A stretch of DNA of 64,000 bases from Yersinia nurmii (GTDB taxonomy: Bacteria > Pseudomonadota > Gammaproteobacteria > Enterobacterales > Enterobacteriaceae): the NCBI RefSeq assembly GCF_001112925.1, contig NZ_CPYD01000001.1, positions 1 through 64,000 of the forward strand. Reading direction: 5' to 3'. The notes under the pieces are model-generated. The model was not told where the DNA came from and did no database searches. It saw only the letters and a program-made list of their open reading frames with translations. Position numbers and translations under genes: made by a program. Below are positions 42,113-51,827 of this stretch, piece after piece. How positions within the stretch are numbered: position 1 is the stretch's first letter; each line of letters opens with the position of its first letter.

Positions 42113-42513
42113 TATTGAAGAATTTCCACAAACTTTTCTTGCAGTGCAAAGAACTCATCTAATGCTTCAGCAAATCGAGTACTTGTCTCGGTGTAGCTTG
42201 AACTAACTAGCCCCTTTAATTCGATATATCCGTCATTGGTGGCTAACTGTAATTGCCCTGATGGAGTGAAAGCGCAGCCTTCCATTAAAGTTTTTAAAAG
42301 GTCATCAGCTTTTTGACTTAATACGTGAGTGTTTTCCTCACCAATACGCGACCATAACCAAACCTGGTCGTCAACCAGACTAATTAACATGCTGGCACGA
42401 TCGGAAAAATCTAGTGATATAGTTGAGTGGCCGTCAAAATTATTTAATAATGATTCATCGCAGCCTGTTTCCAATAGTGTGTCACGAATTAAAGTTACAA
42501 TATCTACATTCAT
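42112..42513 (-). CDS. Effector chaperone of the InvB/SpaK family
   Basis: A 133-residue acidic protein starting [20 protein letters not shown] and with the class IB chaperone pattern ([40 protein letters not shown]). InvB in SPI-1 serves SipA and other effectors, so the SipA-like protein at 28073-30490 is its probable client. It lies between sctV and sctN, as in SPI-1. Confidence 0.88.
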   Translation of the reverse strand: MNVDIVTLIRDTLLETGCDESLLNNFDGHSTISLDFSDRASMLISLVDDQVWLWSRIGEENTHVLSQKADDLLKTLMEGCAFTPSGQLQLATNDGYIELKGLVSSSYTETSTRFAEALDEFFALQEKFVEILQ

Positions 42514-42531
42514 TATTACTCTCCTTGTTGA

Positions 42532-44586
42532 TTAGACAGTTCTTAAAACATCAATAGATACGCTATCCGTGATTTCGCCAAAAGACATCACCTCCAAATC
42601 TTTAAACTGAGAATCTATAAAGCGTTTAACAAACCGCCTTATATCTACTGAAGACAAAATAACCATATCTTTATTAGATATTGTCAATTTATCCGTAGCT
42701 AACGTCAGCGCATCAATGAGTTCCTCCGCTACCGCAGGTTCCAGATTCAAAAATGAACCACCGGAGGTATTTCTTATTCCCTGCCGTAATTTTTCTTCAA
42801 ACTCCGCAGAGAGATTAATAACGCGTAGCGTCTCTCCCTGTGAAAATTTATGGCATATATAACGCGATAATGAAGTGCGTACGTGTTCAACTAGCGCAAT
42901 CACGTCTTTTTCTCTGGGCGCCCACAAAGCCAGTGACTCCATAATCATCTTCATATTACGGATAGATATCTTTTCGCTTAGCAAGCGTTGAAATACTTCG
43001 GCAATACGCTGAACCGTCGCATGACGCAGGACTTCTTTCATCAGGTCAGGATATTTATTATCTAGCTTATCTAATAAATCTTTGGTTTCCTGTACGCCAA
43101 AATACTCATTGACGTGGCGAACCAGAGAAACTGACAGACAGTAATAAAGCTCATCAATTGCCGATCTAAGCTGATAACCCAGCTGTGTAAGCGATGCCTG
43201 ATTAGTGCTATCGGTCCAACTTTCTTTATTATGAGTAACACATTCAACACCCAACTGCTTTAGCTCATCGGTACTGTTGACGATGCGCAGCAGGCCAAAG
43301 TAGATACTAAATTCATCCGCTTTTATTTCATTAATTAAGATAGCGGCGGTATTTGCACTAAGATTATCGGATGCTTTCAGCATCATTTCAGGTAAATGAA
43401 TGCCGTAATCGATAAAGAATTGGCTCCGATAACGCTCCACCACGCTGGCTTTCTGTAGTGCGGCCAGTTGCTCTGTCGGAACCAATAGGATTAAAGGCAC
43501 AGTTTCTGCCGCCACGCTGTCTAGATCGCCAATTAACCCCAGAGATGTTCCTTCGGCATCGACATTCTTTTCTCCTGAAGCTATTTCTGCCGGAGCATTC
43601 TTTTTGGCTACCTGGCGCTTTTTCTCACTCCATTTGAAATAGAATAATCCACTGAGTCCTGCGGCAAGAATCGCAAAAATAAAGAATGGGAAACCCGGTA
43701 AACTACCAATTCCTAGCGCCAGCATGGCAGCAATCAGCAACACAAATGGGTTGCCTAATAACTGGTCCATCATGGTTTGGCCCATATTATCGCCATCGCC
43801 GTTTACCCTGGTGACAATAAAACCGGCGCTGATAGCAATGAGCAGAGATGGAATTTGAGCCACTAATCCATCACCAATAGTCAGCATGGTGTAAGTCGTC
43901 AGCGCCGTGGACATATCCATGCCATGCTGGCTAATTCCCACGCTGATACCGCCAATAAAGTTGATGAAAATGACGATAATGCCAGCGATAGCATCACCTT
44001 TAATAAATTTCATCGCACCATCAAAAGAACCGTAGAGCTGACTTTCTCTTTCAACCACGCTACGGCGCTCTTTTGCTGCATCAGAATCTATAGAACCGGC
44101 TCGGAGATCGGCATCAATCCCCATCTGTTTGCCGGGCATTCCATCCAGAGAAAAACGAGCGGCAACTTCCGCAACGCGTTCGGCACCTTTGGTAATGACC
44201 ATAAATTGCACTATGGTCACAATAGAGAAAATAACGAAGCCAACGATCAGATTATCGCCAATAACAAACTGCCCGAATGTCGCGATAATATCGCCTGCAT
44301 CAGCATCATTAAGTATCAATCGACTGGTGCTAATAGATAGAGCCAACCTAAACAGCGTGGTTATCAGCAGTACGGCTGGAAAGGTCGAAAAACTCAATAT
44401 TCTGTCAATATAAAAAGACGACAGGAAAACCAATGCAGAAATAACAATATTCAGGCCAATTAGAAAATCGACCAGATAAGTCGGCAGTGGTATAACCAAC
44501 ATGGCAATAATGACAATAACCAGCAGTAAAATAAATAACTCTGGATGCCGTCTAGTTTTAATAAGAAATTCAGTAATCAAAATCAA
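42532..44586 (-). CDS. sctV: SctV export-gate protein (InvA family)
   Basis: A 684-residue protein with about eight N-terminal transmembrane helices (LLVIVIIAMLVIPLPTYLVD, INFIGGISVGISQHGMDMST) and the FHIPEP-type MDQLLGNPFVLLIAAMLALG region. From about residue 360 on is the nonameric cytoplasmic ring domain. It binds chaperone-substrate complexes and takes part in proton-driven export. It is separated from sctW by a 164-base gap, which is unusual for this operon. Confidence 0.97.
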   Translation of the reverse strand: MILITEFLIKTRRHPELFILLLVIVIIAMLVIPLPTYLVDFLIGLNIVISALVFLSSFYIDRILSFSTFPAVLLITTLFRLALSISTSRLILNDADAGDIIATFGQFVIGDNLIVGFVIFSIVTIVQFMVITKGAERVAEVAARFSLDGMPGKQMGIDADLRAGSIDSDAAKERRSVVERESQLYGSFDGAMKFIKGDAIAGIIVIFINFIGGISVGISQHGMDMSTALTTYTMLTIGDGLVAQIPSLLIAISAGFIVTRVNGDGDNMGQTMMDQLLGNPFVLLIAAMLALGIGSLPGFPFFIFAILAAGLSGLFYFKWSEKKRQVAKKNAPAEIASGEKNVDAEGTSLGLIGDLDSVAAETVPLILLVPTEQLAALQKASVVERYRSQFFIDYGIHLPEMMLKASDNLSANTAAILINEIKADEFSIYFGLLRIVNSTDELKQLGVECVTHNKESWTDSTNQASLTQLGYQLRSAIDELYYCLSVSLVRHVNEYFGVQETKDLLDKLDNKYPDLMKEVLRHATVQRIAEVFQRLLSEKISIRNMKMIMESLALWAPREKDVIALVEHVRTSLSRYICHKFSQGETLRVINLSAEFEEKLRQGIRNTSGGSFLNLEPAVAEELIDALTLATDKLTISNKDMVILSSVDIRRFVKRFIDSQFKDLEVMSFGEITDSVSIDVLRTV

Positions 44587-44669
44587 GTTCCATTATTGAT
44601 GCCAACCGAGTTATCAATCACATACGCAATAGGAAATTAACAGTAAACAGGTCTACTGCAATTTTAGGC

Positions 44670-44709
44670 ACAACCAGACATACCCGATTTCATAAGAACG
44701 GGCGGTTGT
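44670..44709 (-). repeat. Inverted repeat between sctW and sctV
   Basis: Two nested complementary pairs, ACAACC (44670-44675) with GGTTGT (44704-44709) and CCCG (44683-44686) with CGGG (44699-44702), can form an interrupted hairpin in the 164-base gap. It could modulate read-through to sctV and the downstream export genes or belong to an internal promoter. There is no T-run after it in either direction. Confidence 0.45.
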
Positions 44710-44750
44710 CTAATAATAGAGTCAGTGTGCGATCTGGGTAATTTCGTCGT

Positions 44751-45896
44751 TTAATATAAATCACCCCGACGAAGCTCAATTAACTCATAGTGATAGGCTA
44801 TTGTTGCCAGTCTCTCAAATTCCTGTGCTAATACATCGGCATCTTCAGGCTCATAAAATAATTCTCTGGGTAAATTTTTACAGGCTTGCGAAATAATATG
44901 TAGTAACGAGGAACGTTCCGTGTGTTTACTCAGTTTTATTCTCTCGCCAATCGCATTTTGTAAATAATCTTTTATATGTTCCGGATGCTGCAATACGCAT
45001 AGCATAAATAATAACCAATCCTGTTCTGAATCGTTATGCGCTCGAATTAACTCATTTTTCAATACGTAATCTATAAAAGCACTGTCGCTTGAACGAATCA
45101 GTTTTACCTGCCCTAACCGCCCTAATAAATTACCAAATTCAATATGAGAACAACTTGGGTCTTGGGCATCCATATCGCTAAGCAGCGAACTTTCCATAAA
45201 ATCGACGACCGCTGCTCGATGCCCAGCGCCATATGTCGAAATCCAATCTTGATAAACTTCGACCTCATGGGAATCACTCTCTAAAAAATCTCGGTAACTC
45301 TCACGCACGAGAGCCGGATCAAGCTGTAGTGCTTTCCCAAATAAGCGAGCCTTAAACGCAACATTTATTCCAGCCTTAAGCCGGCGCGGATTAGCCTGCT
45401 TTTCAACCTGCTGCAACATGATTTTAAGACGACGTCTAGCTAACTCACTAATATTACGGCGACGTAGCAGTTCGCGCAGCACCAAAACCAGATCGCTATC
45501 ATCAGGAAATAATGAGCGCACCTGTTGCAATAGATTCTTTATATTTGATCCATCGGCACTCGACGTGACTTTTAATAATACATAGACTTTAGGCAGTACA
45601 TCCTCGTCCAATATTTGTTCAAAGCTGCTTTCACTCGCACTACCAATCTTCTTTTCATAATCTCGACGATTGCGAAATTGCGATAATAAGATCGACATTT
45701 CATCAATAGAGTCGCCAAAACGCTGCACCGCAGCGGCTGGTGAATCATCTGCAATATTCTGCGTTTCTTCACTATTCACAGCCCCTTCTTGGGCAGCTTT
45801 TTGCGTATTAGCACTTTTTTCACTGCTCACCTTATCCCGACGTAACTGGTACAAATCGAGTGATGAAGAGGAAAACTTGCCAATATCTATAGCCAT
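44751..45896 (-). CDS. sctW: SctW gatekeeper protein (InvE family)
   Basis: A 381-residue InvE/MxiC-type protein with SIDEMSILLSQFRNRRDYEK, VLRELLRRRNISELARRRLK and a C-terminal TyeA-like region (EFERLATIAYHYELIELRRG). It delays effector secretion until the translocators have been delivered. It overlaps sctC by ten bases. No stop or frameshift separates the two domains. Confidence 0.92.
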   Translation of the reverse strand: MAIDIGKFSSSSLDLYQLRRDKVSSEKSANTQKAAQEGAVNSEETQNIADDSPAAAVQRFGDSIDEMSILLSQFRNRRDYEKKIGSASESSFEQILDEDVLPKVYVLLKVTSSADGSNIKNLLQQVRSLFPDDSDLVLVLRELLRRRNISELARRRLKIMLQQVEKQANPRRLKAGINVAFKARLFGKALQLDPALVRESYRDFLESDSHEVEVYQDWISTYGAGHRAAVVDFMESSLLSDMDAQDPSCSHIEFGNLLGRLGQVKLIRSSDSAFIDYVLKNELIRAHNDSEQDWLLFMLCVLQHPEHIKDYLQNAIGERIKLSKHTERSSLLHIISQACKNLPRELFYEPEDADVLAQEFERLATIAYHYELIELRRGDLY

Positions 45897-47575
45897 TTCT
45901 GACTATCCACATAATTTCGCATCCAGTCTTGCAACGCAGGATTGGCCAGGTTTTTTTGCATATCGGCAATAAGATTACTGGCATCCGGCTGCAACGGAGA
46001 TTCAATCTCTCGCGGCTGAATCAGGAAAACCCGTACCGTATTAGAGTTACGTGATTTTTTATATCTGAATAACCCGCCTATTAGAGGAATATCTCCCAAT
46101 AGTGGGACTTTGGCTTCCCCATCGGTACTTTCATCTCGCGTATAACCGCCAATTAACAAGCTTTTCCCTCTAGGTACCCTAGCAATAGTACTGATATTCG
46201 TGCGGCCAACTTCCGGTAAACCATTCGGGGTGTCTGAAGAGACAGGAACCTGCGACCCATCTTCTACGTTCAGCATCATTTCAATTTCATTTCCATCGGT
46301 AAACCGCGGTAATACGTTAACTGAAGTGCCATAGGTAATATGCTGTAATTCAACGCTACGCTCACCAATCAATTGAGTATAAAACGTCCGGCTATTATCA
46401 AAAATGGCAGGAATATTCTCCTGCGTTAATACCATCGGACGGGAAACTATATTCGCCTGGTTCTTTTGGCTTAATGCCAGTACTGAGGCCATAAATGTTG
46501 CGCCATCTACAGTACTGGACGCTCCACCGTTAAAAGAAATCCCCAGTTTCCCCCCAACATTCACGCCACCATTCCATTCAACGCCCATTTGTTCAAGCGC
46601 ATCTTTTTGCAAATCGACAATCCATACCGATAGCTCAATATGGCGCTTGGGCAAATCCAGAACGCTGACAATATTTTGCACGTATGATACTTGCTCAGCG
46701 CTTCCTTTAACCAACAGACTATTGGTTCCTGGATTAGCCACAATCTGAAAACCCGAGGCTGAAGGACGACTCCTTATTGCTGTAGTCAAATCTGCAAAAG
46801 GTAATTTGGGCTTTGCCTGACTGACACCAGGAAATTCATCCAATCGAGGAGGCAAATCAGTGGCGATAGCATCCGTCACCGGTGCTGGCACCATAACATC
46901 CCCGCCAGATTCATTACCGTTAAGTAATTGCTGAACAATGCTAGCGGCTCCCGGAATAATGATCCTATCGTCACGATATTTAAAATCGCGATCCTGAACA
47001 AACGTATTAAATAACGGGATAGACGCAACTTTAGAGCGCCCATCCAAATCGTTGTTTTTTTCATCTAAGAATTTGGCTGTATTTGTCACCAATTCAACAT
47101 AGATCGGGGGCCCAGACACATAAAACGTGGAACTCACGCTATCTGAGCGCAATGGGTAACGCTGATCGTACAGACCAGATTTACGCAAAAAATTGCTCAC
47201 CGCTGAAAAAGAGGTGTTTCTCAATACCACCACGGCATTGCGCATCTCTGATGCATCATAAATATAAATAGCCTGTCCATCGTGATACCAAATCAGCCCT
47301 AACTGCGCCGAAATGTTGTCGATTAAACGCTGGGGATTATTAAGATCAAACTCCCCGCTAATCTTCTTTCGTGCCGCGGCTTTGCTGATAATAATTGGCT
47401 TATTCATTCTTGATGACAAAGCATCAATAAGCCCTTTAATATCATTCTGCCGTGCGATATAGCCTGAAATACTGGATGAATCTTCTTCAGAAAATGCCTT
47501 TTCAGGCATTCCTGCTAGTACAACCACCCCTAAAATACAGACGCAGGTTCTTTTAAAACCAATAACATAATTCAT
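45887..47575 (-). CDS. sctC: SctC outer-membrane secretin (InvG family)
   Basis: A 562-residue secretin: signal peptide (TCVCILGVVVLAGMPEKAFS), N0/N1 periplasmic domains (KPIIISKAAARKKISGEFDL, VLRNTSFSAVSNFLRKSGLY), NPGTNSLLVKGSAEQVSYVQ, and the C-terminal secretin barrel (SKSLLIGGYTRDESTD-like RGKSLLIGGYTRDE, VPLLGDIPLIGGLFRYKKS). It forms the outer-membrane channel. In SPI-1 it depends on the lipoprotein pilotin InvH, which is not present as such in this window. Confidence 0.96.
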   Translation of the reverse strand: MNYVIGFKRTCVCILGVVVLAGMPEKAFSEEDSSSISGYIARQNDIKGLIDALSSRMNKPIIISKAAARKKISGEFDLNNPQRLIDNISAQLGLIWYHDGQAIYIYDASEMRNAVVVLRNTSFSAVSNFLRKSGLYDQRYPLRSDSVSSTFYVSGPPIYVELVTNTAKFLDEKNNDLDGRSKVASIPLFNTFVQDRDFKYRDDRIIIPGAASIVQQLLNGNESGGDVMVPAPVTDAIATDLPPRLDEFPGVSQAKPKLPFADLTTAIRSRPSASGFQIVANPGTNSLLVKGSAEQVSYVQNIVSVLDLPKRHIELSVWIVDLQKDALEQMGVEWNGGVNVGGKLGISFNGGASSTVDGATFMASVLALSQKNQANIVSRPMVLTQENIPAIFDNSRTFYTQLIGERSVELQHITYGTSVNVLPRFTDGNEIEMMLNVEDGSQVPVSSDTPNGLPEVGRTNISTIARVPRGKSLLIGGYTRDESTDGEAKVPLLGDIPLIGGLFRYKKSRNSNTVRVFLIQPREIESPLQPDASNLIADMQKNLANPALQDWMRNYVDSQKWL

Positions 47576-48339
47576 TTTTTAGCATCGCTGATAATGACAT
47601 CTTTCAGGCTACGTGGAGAAACACCTAATGATATTTTGACGTCGTTAGAAAAATGGGAAAGAGACGAATAACCATGCTTCATCGCTAAGGTAGTCAAACT
47701 TTTCTGCTCTCCCATCAGATCTAATAACGCCCGAACCAGCCGCCAATCGCACATTTCTACTTTGGTTGTATTACCCAAAGCCTTACGCGTCAGGCGGCGA
47801 AAATGAGACACAGAAACGCCATAGCGTGCGCCCAAATCCTGTAAACGTTCAGTGCTATCAGCTTCCTGAAGTAAAAATCTGACCAAGCGATACCATTCGG
47901 TAGAACGTAAGATGCTGGCGATATTTCCCGTTCCGGAGTCTGCCTGTAACGATTGGCGGATTAACCAATACTCAATATGTTTAAAAGTAACATTATCTTG
48001 AAACCTTAGAGGTTCAAATCCCCAGCAAATATCATTGTTACGTTCAAAACCTACGCGATTGAGCGATGTATCTATAAATGCCTGTAGCTTGCACATGGCA
48101 ATGAGATCCAATGACCGATAGCACATACTCCCTTCAATAATATGCAATGACATTGGTAAAAAAGCCGCAATACCCGTTTCACCCGGCTTAAACTGGTAGG
48201 TAAAATCGCTGCCGTTCTCACCGATCAATCTAAAATCAACACCGGTGCTTTTATGAGATTCAGTCAACAACAACTGCGGCTTTTGAAACTCTAACCGATC
48301 ATTTTGTTGTAGATATAGATGAGTACTAAGCCTATCCAT
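47572..48339 (-). CDS. invF: AraC-type T3SS regulator (InvF family)
   Basis: A 255-residue protein with a C-terminal AraC helix-turn-helix pair: LQDLGARYGVSVSHFRRLTR and LTTLAMKHGYSSLSHFSNDV, ending LGVSPRSLKDVI. It sits first in the inv/spa operon and overlaps sctC by four bases (ATGA), as invF does with invG. InvF with SicA activates effector and translocator genes in Salmonella. The ribosome site is weak (GGTAAC). Confidence 0.93.
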   Translation of the reverse strand: MDRLSTHLYLQQNDRLEFQKPQLLLTESHKSTGVDFRLIGENGSDFTYQFKPGETGIAAFLPMSLHIIEGSMCYRSLDLIAMCKLQAFIDTSLNRVGFERNNDICWGFEPLRFQDNVTFKHIEYWLIRQSLQADSGTGNIASILRSTEWYRLVRFLLQEADSTERLQDLGARYGVSVSHFRRLTRKALGNTTKVEMCDWRLVRALLDLMGEQKSLTTLAMKHGYSSLSHFSNDVKISLGVSPRSLKDVIISDAKK

Positions 48340-48922
48340 AAGTTAGTTACCATTCGTTTCAGGAACATTCCGACATATTCGATCAATGATATGTCTATTA
48401 TATTCTTTATAGGGAGCGTCATGATCTCTTGGTTCAATATATGTGTTTGATTCAGTAAAAACATGATGAGAAAATGACGAGACACGGTGTAAGAGTATAT
48501 CGATAACGAGAGTATTAACGAGAGAAAATTTAATTATTTAGGAAAAATAGTTACCTACCCACCATCAATCCATGATGTGAGGCAGTTTGTACCAGTGACA
48601 AATCAACCCCTTTTGATTTAGAATTACTTAATAAATACCCTAACCTTATCTGATAAGAACAAAAATCAAGCACCGGCAATAAAACACATATAATACAATG
48701 GGTTAATAAAGCAATTAAAAAGAAAAAATGGAAGTTCAATACAAAATATGATTATGTGAAATATTAATATTACTAATCCACAACATGTCACTTTTGTTCA
48801 AAAAAACCAACTATTTATAGAAAGACCATTATTATCATTCCATGACAATATATTTACTGATAAAATTCTCATGACCACATTTATCACGAAAATTGCTCCA
48901 TTCCACCAGGGAAAATAAATTA
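48340..48922. other. AT-rich divergent promoter region of invF and iagB
   Basis: 583 bases of strongly AT-rich sequence between outward-facing invF (minus) and iagB (plus). Two minus-strand frames here (48291-48485 and 48551-48739) have no ribosome site and unlikely composition. The region must include the promoters controlling the main inv/spa operon and iagB. No inverted repeat strong enough to name was found. Confidence 0.5.
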
Positions 48923-49378
48923 ATGAATAGCGTGACTTTATCGAGGATAATCATTTTTATCCTAAACCTTTTTTTTCCTTATCAAGGTTACGCCAACTGC
49001 TGGACCTATTCAGAACAATTTTTCGGCATTGAGGCTAAGCTGCTCTATTCTATCGCTCAGGTAGAATCGGGATTGAAACCAGAAGCCGTAGGAAAAAATA
49101 ATAACGGAAGTTACGATTTAGGATTAATGCAAATAAACAGCAGCCATATTCCCCGACTGCGCAAAATAGGCGTAGACGATGCAATGTTGACCTCAGATCC
49201 CTGTGTTTCCATATTGGTCGGTGCCTCAATACTATCCGATATGATGAAGATCTATGGTTATAGTTGGGAAGCCGTTGGGGCATATAATTCAGGAACAGGA
49301 AAAAATCGTCATGAAATGCGGATGAAATATGCGAAAAAAGTTTGGGACGTTTACCGAAAAGGAAACCAGCCCTTCTAG
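48923..49378 (+). CDS. iagB: IagB-type lytic transglycosylase
   Basis: A 151-residue secreted muramidase: signal peptide (IIIFILNLFFPYQGYA), then the lytic transglycosylase core LLYSIAQVESGLKPEAVGKN with catalytic Glu, YDLGLMQINSSHIPRL and VGAYNSGTGK. It opens peptidoglycan to let the injectisome pass. An upstream TTG frame (48893) is less likely than the ATG at 48923. It is the only plus-strand gene among the structural T3SS genes. Confidence 0.94.
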   Translation: MNSVTLSRIIIFILNLFFPYQGYANCWTYSEQFFGIEAKLLYSIAQVESGLKPEAVGKNNNGSYDLGLMQINSSHIPRLRKIGVDDAMLTSDPCVSILVGASILSDMMKIYGYSWEAVGAYNSGTGKNRHEMRMKYAKKVWDVYRKGNQPF

Positions 49379-49461
49379 TTTTCGTACCCGTTAGACAATG
49401 AGCACTACCTGATAAAAAATCCCATATCGCTGCAGATGACTCTCCCCCCAAAGACTATTGA

Positions 49462-49485
49462 ATGTGCCCCCCAAAGAGGGCACAT
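49462..49485. terminator. Hairpin between convergent iagB and the DUF218 gene
   Basis: ATGTGCCC (49462-49469) pairs perfectly with GGGCACAT (49478-49485), eight pairs with an eight-base loop. It lies between the 3' ends of two converging genes, ten bases past the stop of the minus-strand one. No long T-run follows on either strand, so it is a probable but not a textbook terminator. Confidence 0.5.
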
Positions 49486-49494
49486 AGGCATTGA

Positions 49495-50862
49495 CTAGCT
49501 ATTATCGCGCTTAAAGGTCAGTTCGAGAGGATTGAACAAAGATCTGAAGAAATTATCGATTGTTTTTACCGTCTCCTTATCATTGACAGTCAAACTTTGG
49601 CTGCGGAATCGCTCTATCATGCCATCGTCCACATTCCTCATTGCCTGTAATAGAGATTTATTCTGTTGGGCGAACTCTGGATGTTCACTACCCAATTTCG
49701 ATTCCAATGTGCTAAAACAATCTTTAGCCGCAGTGAAAAAATCATCGGAATACAACTCGGGTTTGGCTGGCAAATATGACGTGTTGAACAAATAATTTAG
49801 CGTTGTTGAAAACTCTCTGATTGTCGCCAGGCTATCGGCCAAAGTGTTATATTCACTTGGATTAAGGAATGGGAATGATTCTATATTGAAGCTCTTTGGA
49901 TTATCTAACTTCAGCTGTTGTCCATAGGTATAAGTCTGCCTTAATACTGCAGCTGGCGTACCGCTGACCACGACGGTTGATACAGGTTTACCTGAATCAG
50001 CGACACGATCTAGAATATCTGCGACATTCGTTGCGTTTTGGCCACTGTTAGTAGAAAAAGGATCGACGGTTACCCGGCTAGCCGAAATCCCTTTCCCGAC
50101 CAAAATTTCCTTGAAGCGATCACCTTCAGTTTTGTTAATCGCAATATTGTGCCGATCCGTTGTTCCATGTCCGCCAAATCCACTGGTAATGAAATTGATA
50201 TTCTTTGAATCCTTCAGCGTCTCAGCAATAAAATTGACGTAGGTTTCATCATTATTTCCATTTAAGATGATAAAGGTTTCACTATTATCATTCCTTGCGA
50301 CCCACTCCTTAACCGATTCTGTTTTAGCATTATTGAGTGAAATTCCCTGCTCTTTATCTATATGTAAGGAAATAGGTGCAGTGAGCGCTGATAATTTGTT
50401 TTTGGCTGCATCGAACAAAGTGTTTTGTATCGCTTTAGCCAAATCAATATTGGCATCAGGCATGTCCGATTTTTTGGCCGCGAGCATATTCCCCTCGGCA
50501 ATTAAAGCCCTCATCGTGGCAGCCGTTTTGGCTCCGGATATATTAGCATCGGTATGTAATAAGGAGTGTACTTCCTTTGGATAAGGTTTAGAGGTGGTGA
50601 GTAATCCGCCTTCTTTAGTCACAGTAAACTTTGAACCATAAAACTCATTTACACGCTGTTCTTTAGGTGTAAATGTCTTATTCGCTTCATCTCTTTGAGC
50701 TTTATATCTGTTTATTTTTGCTTTTAATGTAGATGTCGTATTACTGACTGCCGTGGTTGTTGCGACATTGTTTTTGAGACGAGCACTCTCACTTTCAGCC
50801 TTATTATTTTCATTGACTTTGTTCGGGTTGATTACTGGCGTGTTTGAATTGTTAACCTTCAT
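49495..50862 (-). CDS. Candidate T3SS effector with DUF218/YdcF-like domain
   Basis: A 455-residue protein without signal peptide or membrane helix. Its first 80 or so residues are rich in Asn, Lys, Thr and Ser, like type III secretion signals. Residues about 195-310 follow the DUF218 pattern: TFIILNGNNDETYVNFI, INFITSGFGGHG, KTEGDRFKEILVGKGISASR, then DPFSTNSGQNATNVADIL and VVVSGTPAAVLRQTYTYGQQ. The C-terminal 145 residues are helical and unrecognised. DUF218 proteins (SanA, YdcF, ElyC) are otherwise envelope or nucleotide-binding proteins of poorly known activity. It is AT-rich, lies just outside the T3SS structural genes and converges on iagB. Effector status is inferred from context. Confidence 0.62.
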   Translation of the reverse strand: MKVNNSNTPVINPNKVNENNKAESESARLKNNVATTTAVSNTTSTLKAKINRYKAQRDEANKTFTPKEQRVNEFYGSKFTVTKEGGLLTTSKPYPKEVHSLLHTDANISGAKTAATMRALIAEGNMLAAKKSDMPDANIDLAKAIQNTLFDAAKNKLSALTAPISLHIDKEQGISLNNAKTESVKEWVARNDNSETFIILNGNNDETYVNFIAETLKDSKNINFITSGFGGHGTTDRHNIAINKTEGDRFKEILVGKGISASRVTVDPFSTNSGQNATNVADILDRVADSGKPVSTVVVSGTPAAVLRQTYTYGQQLKLDNPKSFNIESFPFLNPSEYNTLADSLATIREFSTTLNYLFNTSYLPAKPELYSDDFFTAAKDCFSTLESKLGSEHPEFAQQNKSLLQAMRNVDDGMIERFRSQSLTVNDKETVKTIDNFFRSLFNPLELTFKRDNS

Positions 50863-51032
50863 TATTGTTCCTTCTATATATCATAAAGTGAGAAATCACT
50901 TTTAGTTCACGTGACCTTAAAGTTCGATAATATATTGCGTACTTTAATCGCGCTTTATTTTTTCGGTCATTAGCAAAAATATGGCTGTACTGTCAATGTC
51001 ACTTATGCGTAGGTTGGTACTTCATTTAGAAT

Positions 51033-51758
51033 TTACACCCGCGGCGGCACGACCTTTTTAGCTTTAAACGCCCCACTTTCCTCAAGTGTTAATTGCAATG
51101 CAACTTTCCTTATCGTACCGACATCCTGTAAAAAATATTTTTCATATATCTGATCTGAGATAAATTTTGTTACTTCCGCACTGACAAAAGAATTTTCTTC
51201 TCTGATTTTTCTTTTTATATCTGGGTGGCTGGAATTAATTTTCGCGTCATTCTTCCGAAATAAATTGTCTAGAGATTTATTCCGACTAAGATAGTTCTCT
51301 ACAGTTTGTCCAATAGAGGTCTTAGCTGCGTTCTTTACGTTAGTCACGCCAGAAAACTCGGTAGTCATATGCTTATATTCAAATGTCCTATCAAACACAC
51401 GGCTCTTAGTCTCCGCATTTATCTTGGTGCCTAAGCACTCGGCCGCAGTATCAATTGATTTATTAATGGCAGCAGGGATATATACGTTTCGCTCCTGCCG
51501 TCGCCATTCCACCATATCTTCATTATTATTTTCTATTGTCTTCCAACATTTCTCAATCACCTTATTCAGATCTAATGACACTGAATTTCCTTTCCAACCA
51601 ATATTAACATTGGAATTGCTTACACCCGATAAATTAGCAAATCGACCAGAATTGACCTCCCCTATATTTATAGAAATTTCTGATGCCTTTTTGATTATTT
51701 CTGAATTTTTAATAAAATAACTACAAGAGGATCTAAATGCGAAGTTTTTTAATAGCAT
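51033..51758 (-). CDS. Protein of unknown function, candidate T3SS effector
   Basis: A 241-residue basic protein, no signal peptide, no recognisable domain. It is Asn-, Lys- and Ser-rich with segments such as SVSLDLNKVIEKCWKTIENN and VSAEVTKFISDQIYEKYFLQ, and ends KKVVPPRV. AT-rich composition and position between the DUF218 protein and the 151-aa gene beside the T3SS suggest a transferred virulence-associated gene. There is a 170-base gap before the DUF218 gene, so each may have its own promoter. It might equally be a remnant of a larger effector. Confidence 0.6.
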   Translation of the reverse strand: MLLKNFAFRSSCSYFIKNSEIIKKASEISINIGEVNSGRFANLSGVSNSNVNIGWKGNSVSLDLNKVIEKCWKTIENNNEDMVEWRRQERNVYIPAAINKSIDTAAECLGTKINAETKSRVFDRTFEYKHMTTEFSGVTNVKNAAKTSIGQTVENYLSRNKSLDNLFRKNDAKINSSHPDIKRKIREENSFVSAEVTKFISDQIYEKYFLQDVGTIRKVALQLTLEESGAFKAKKVVPPRV

Positions 51759-51827
51759 ATTTCATTCCTTTTTATTGATTGACTTGCTGTTATTGACATA
51801 ATGGGAATCATGCCCCCCTAATTTTTA

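Noticed and set aside
48011..48023. tRNA T-arm-like GGTTCAAATCCCC
   Set aside because: It lies inside the InvF-like coding sequence, with no acceptor or anticodon stems around it.
48551..48739. Minus-strand ORF between invF and iagB
   Set aside because: AT-rich, without ribosome site or protein-like composition.
49495..50862. SopB/IpgD-type phosphoinositide phosphatase
   Set aside because: The C-x5-R phosphatase motif of that family is not present; the visible motifs are DUF218-like.
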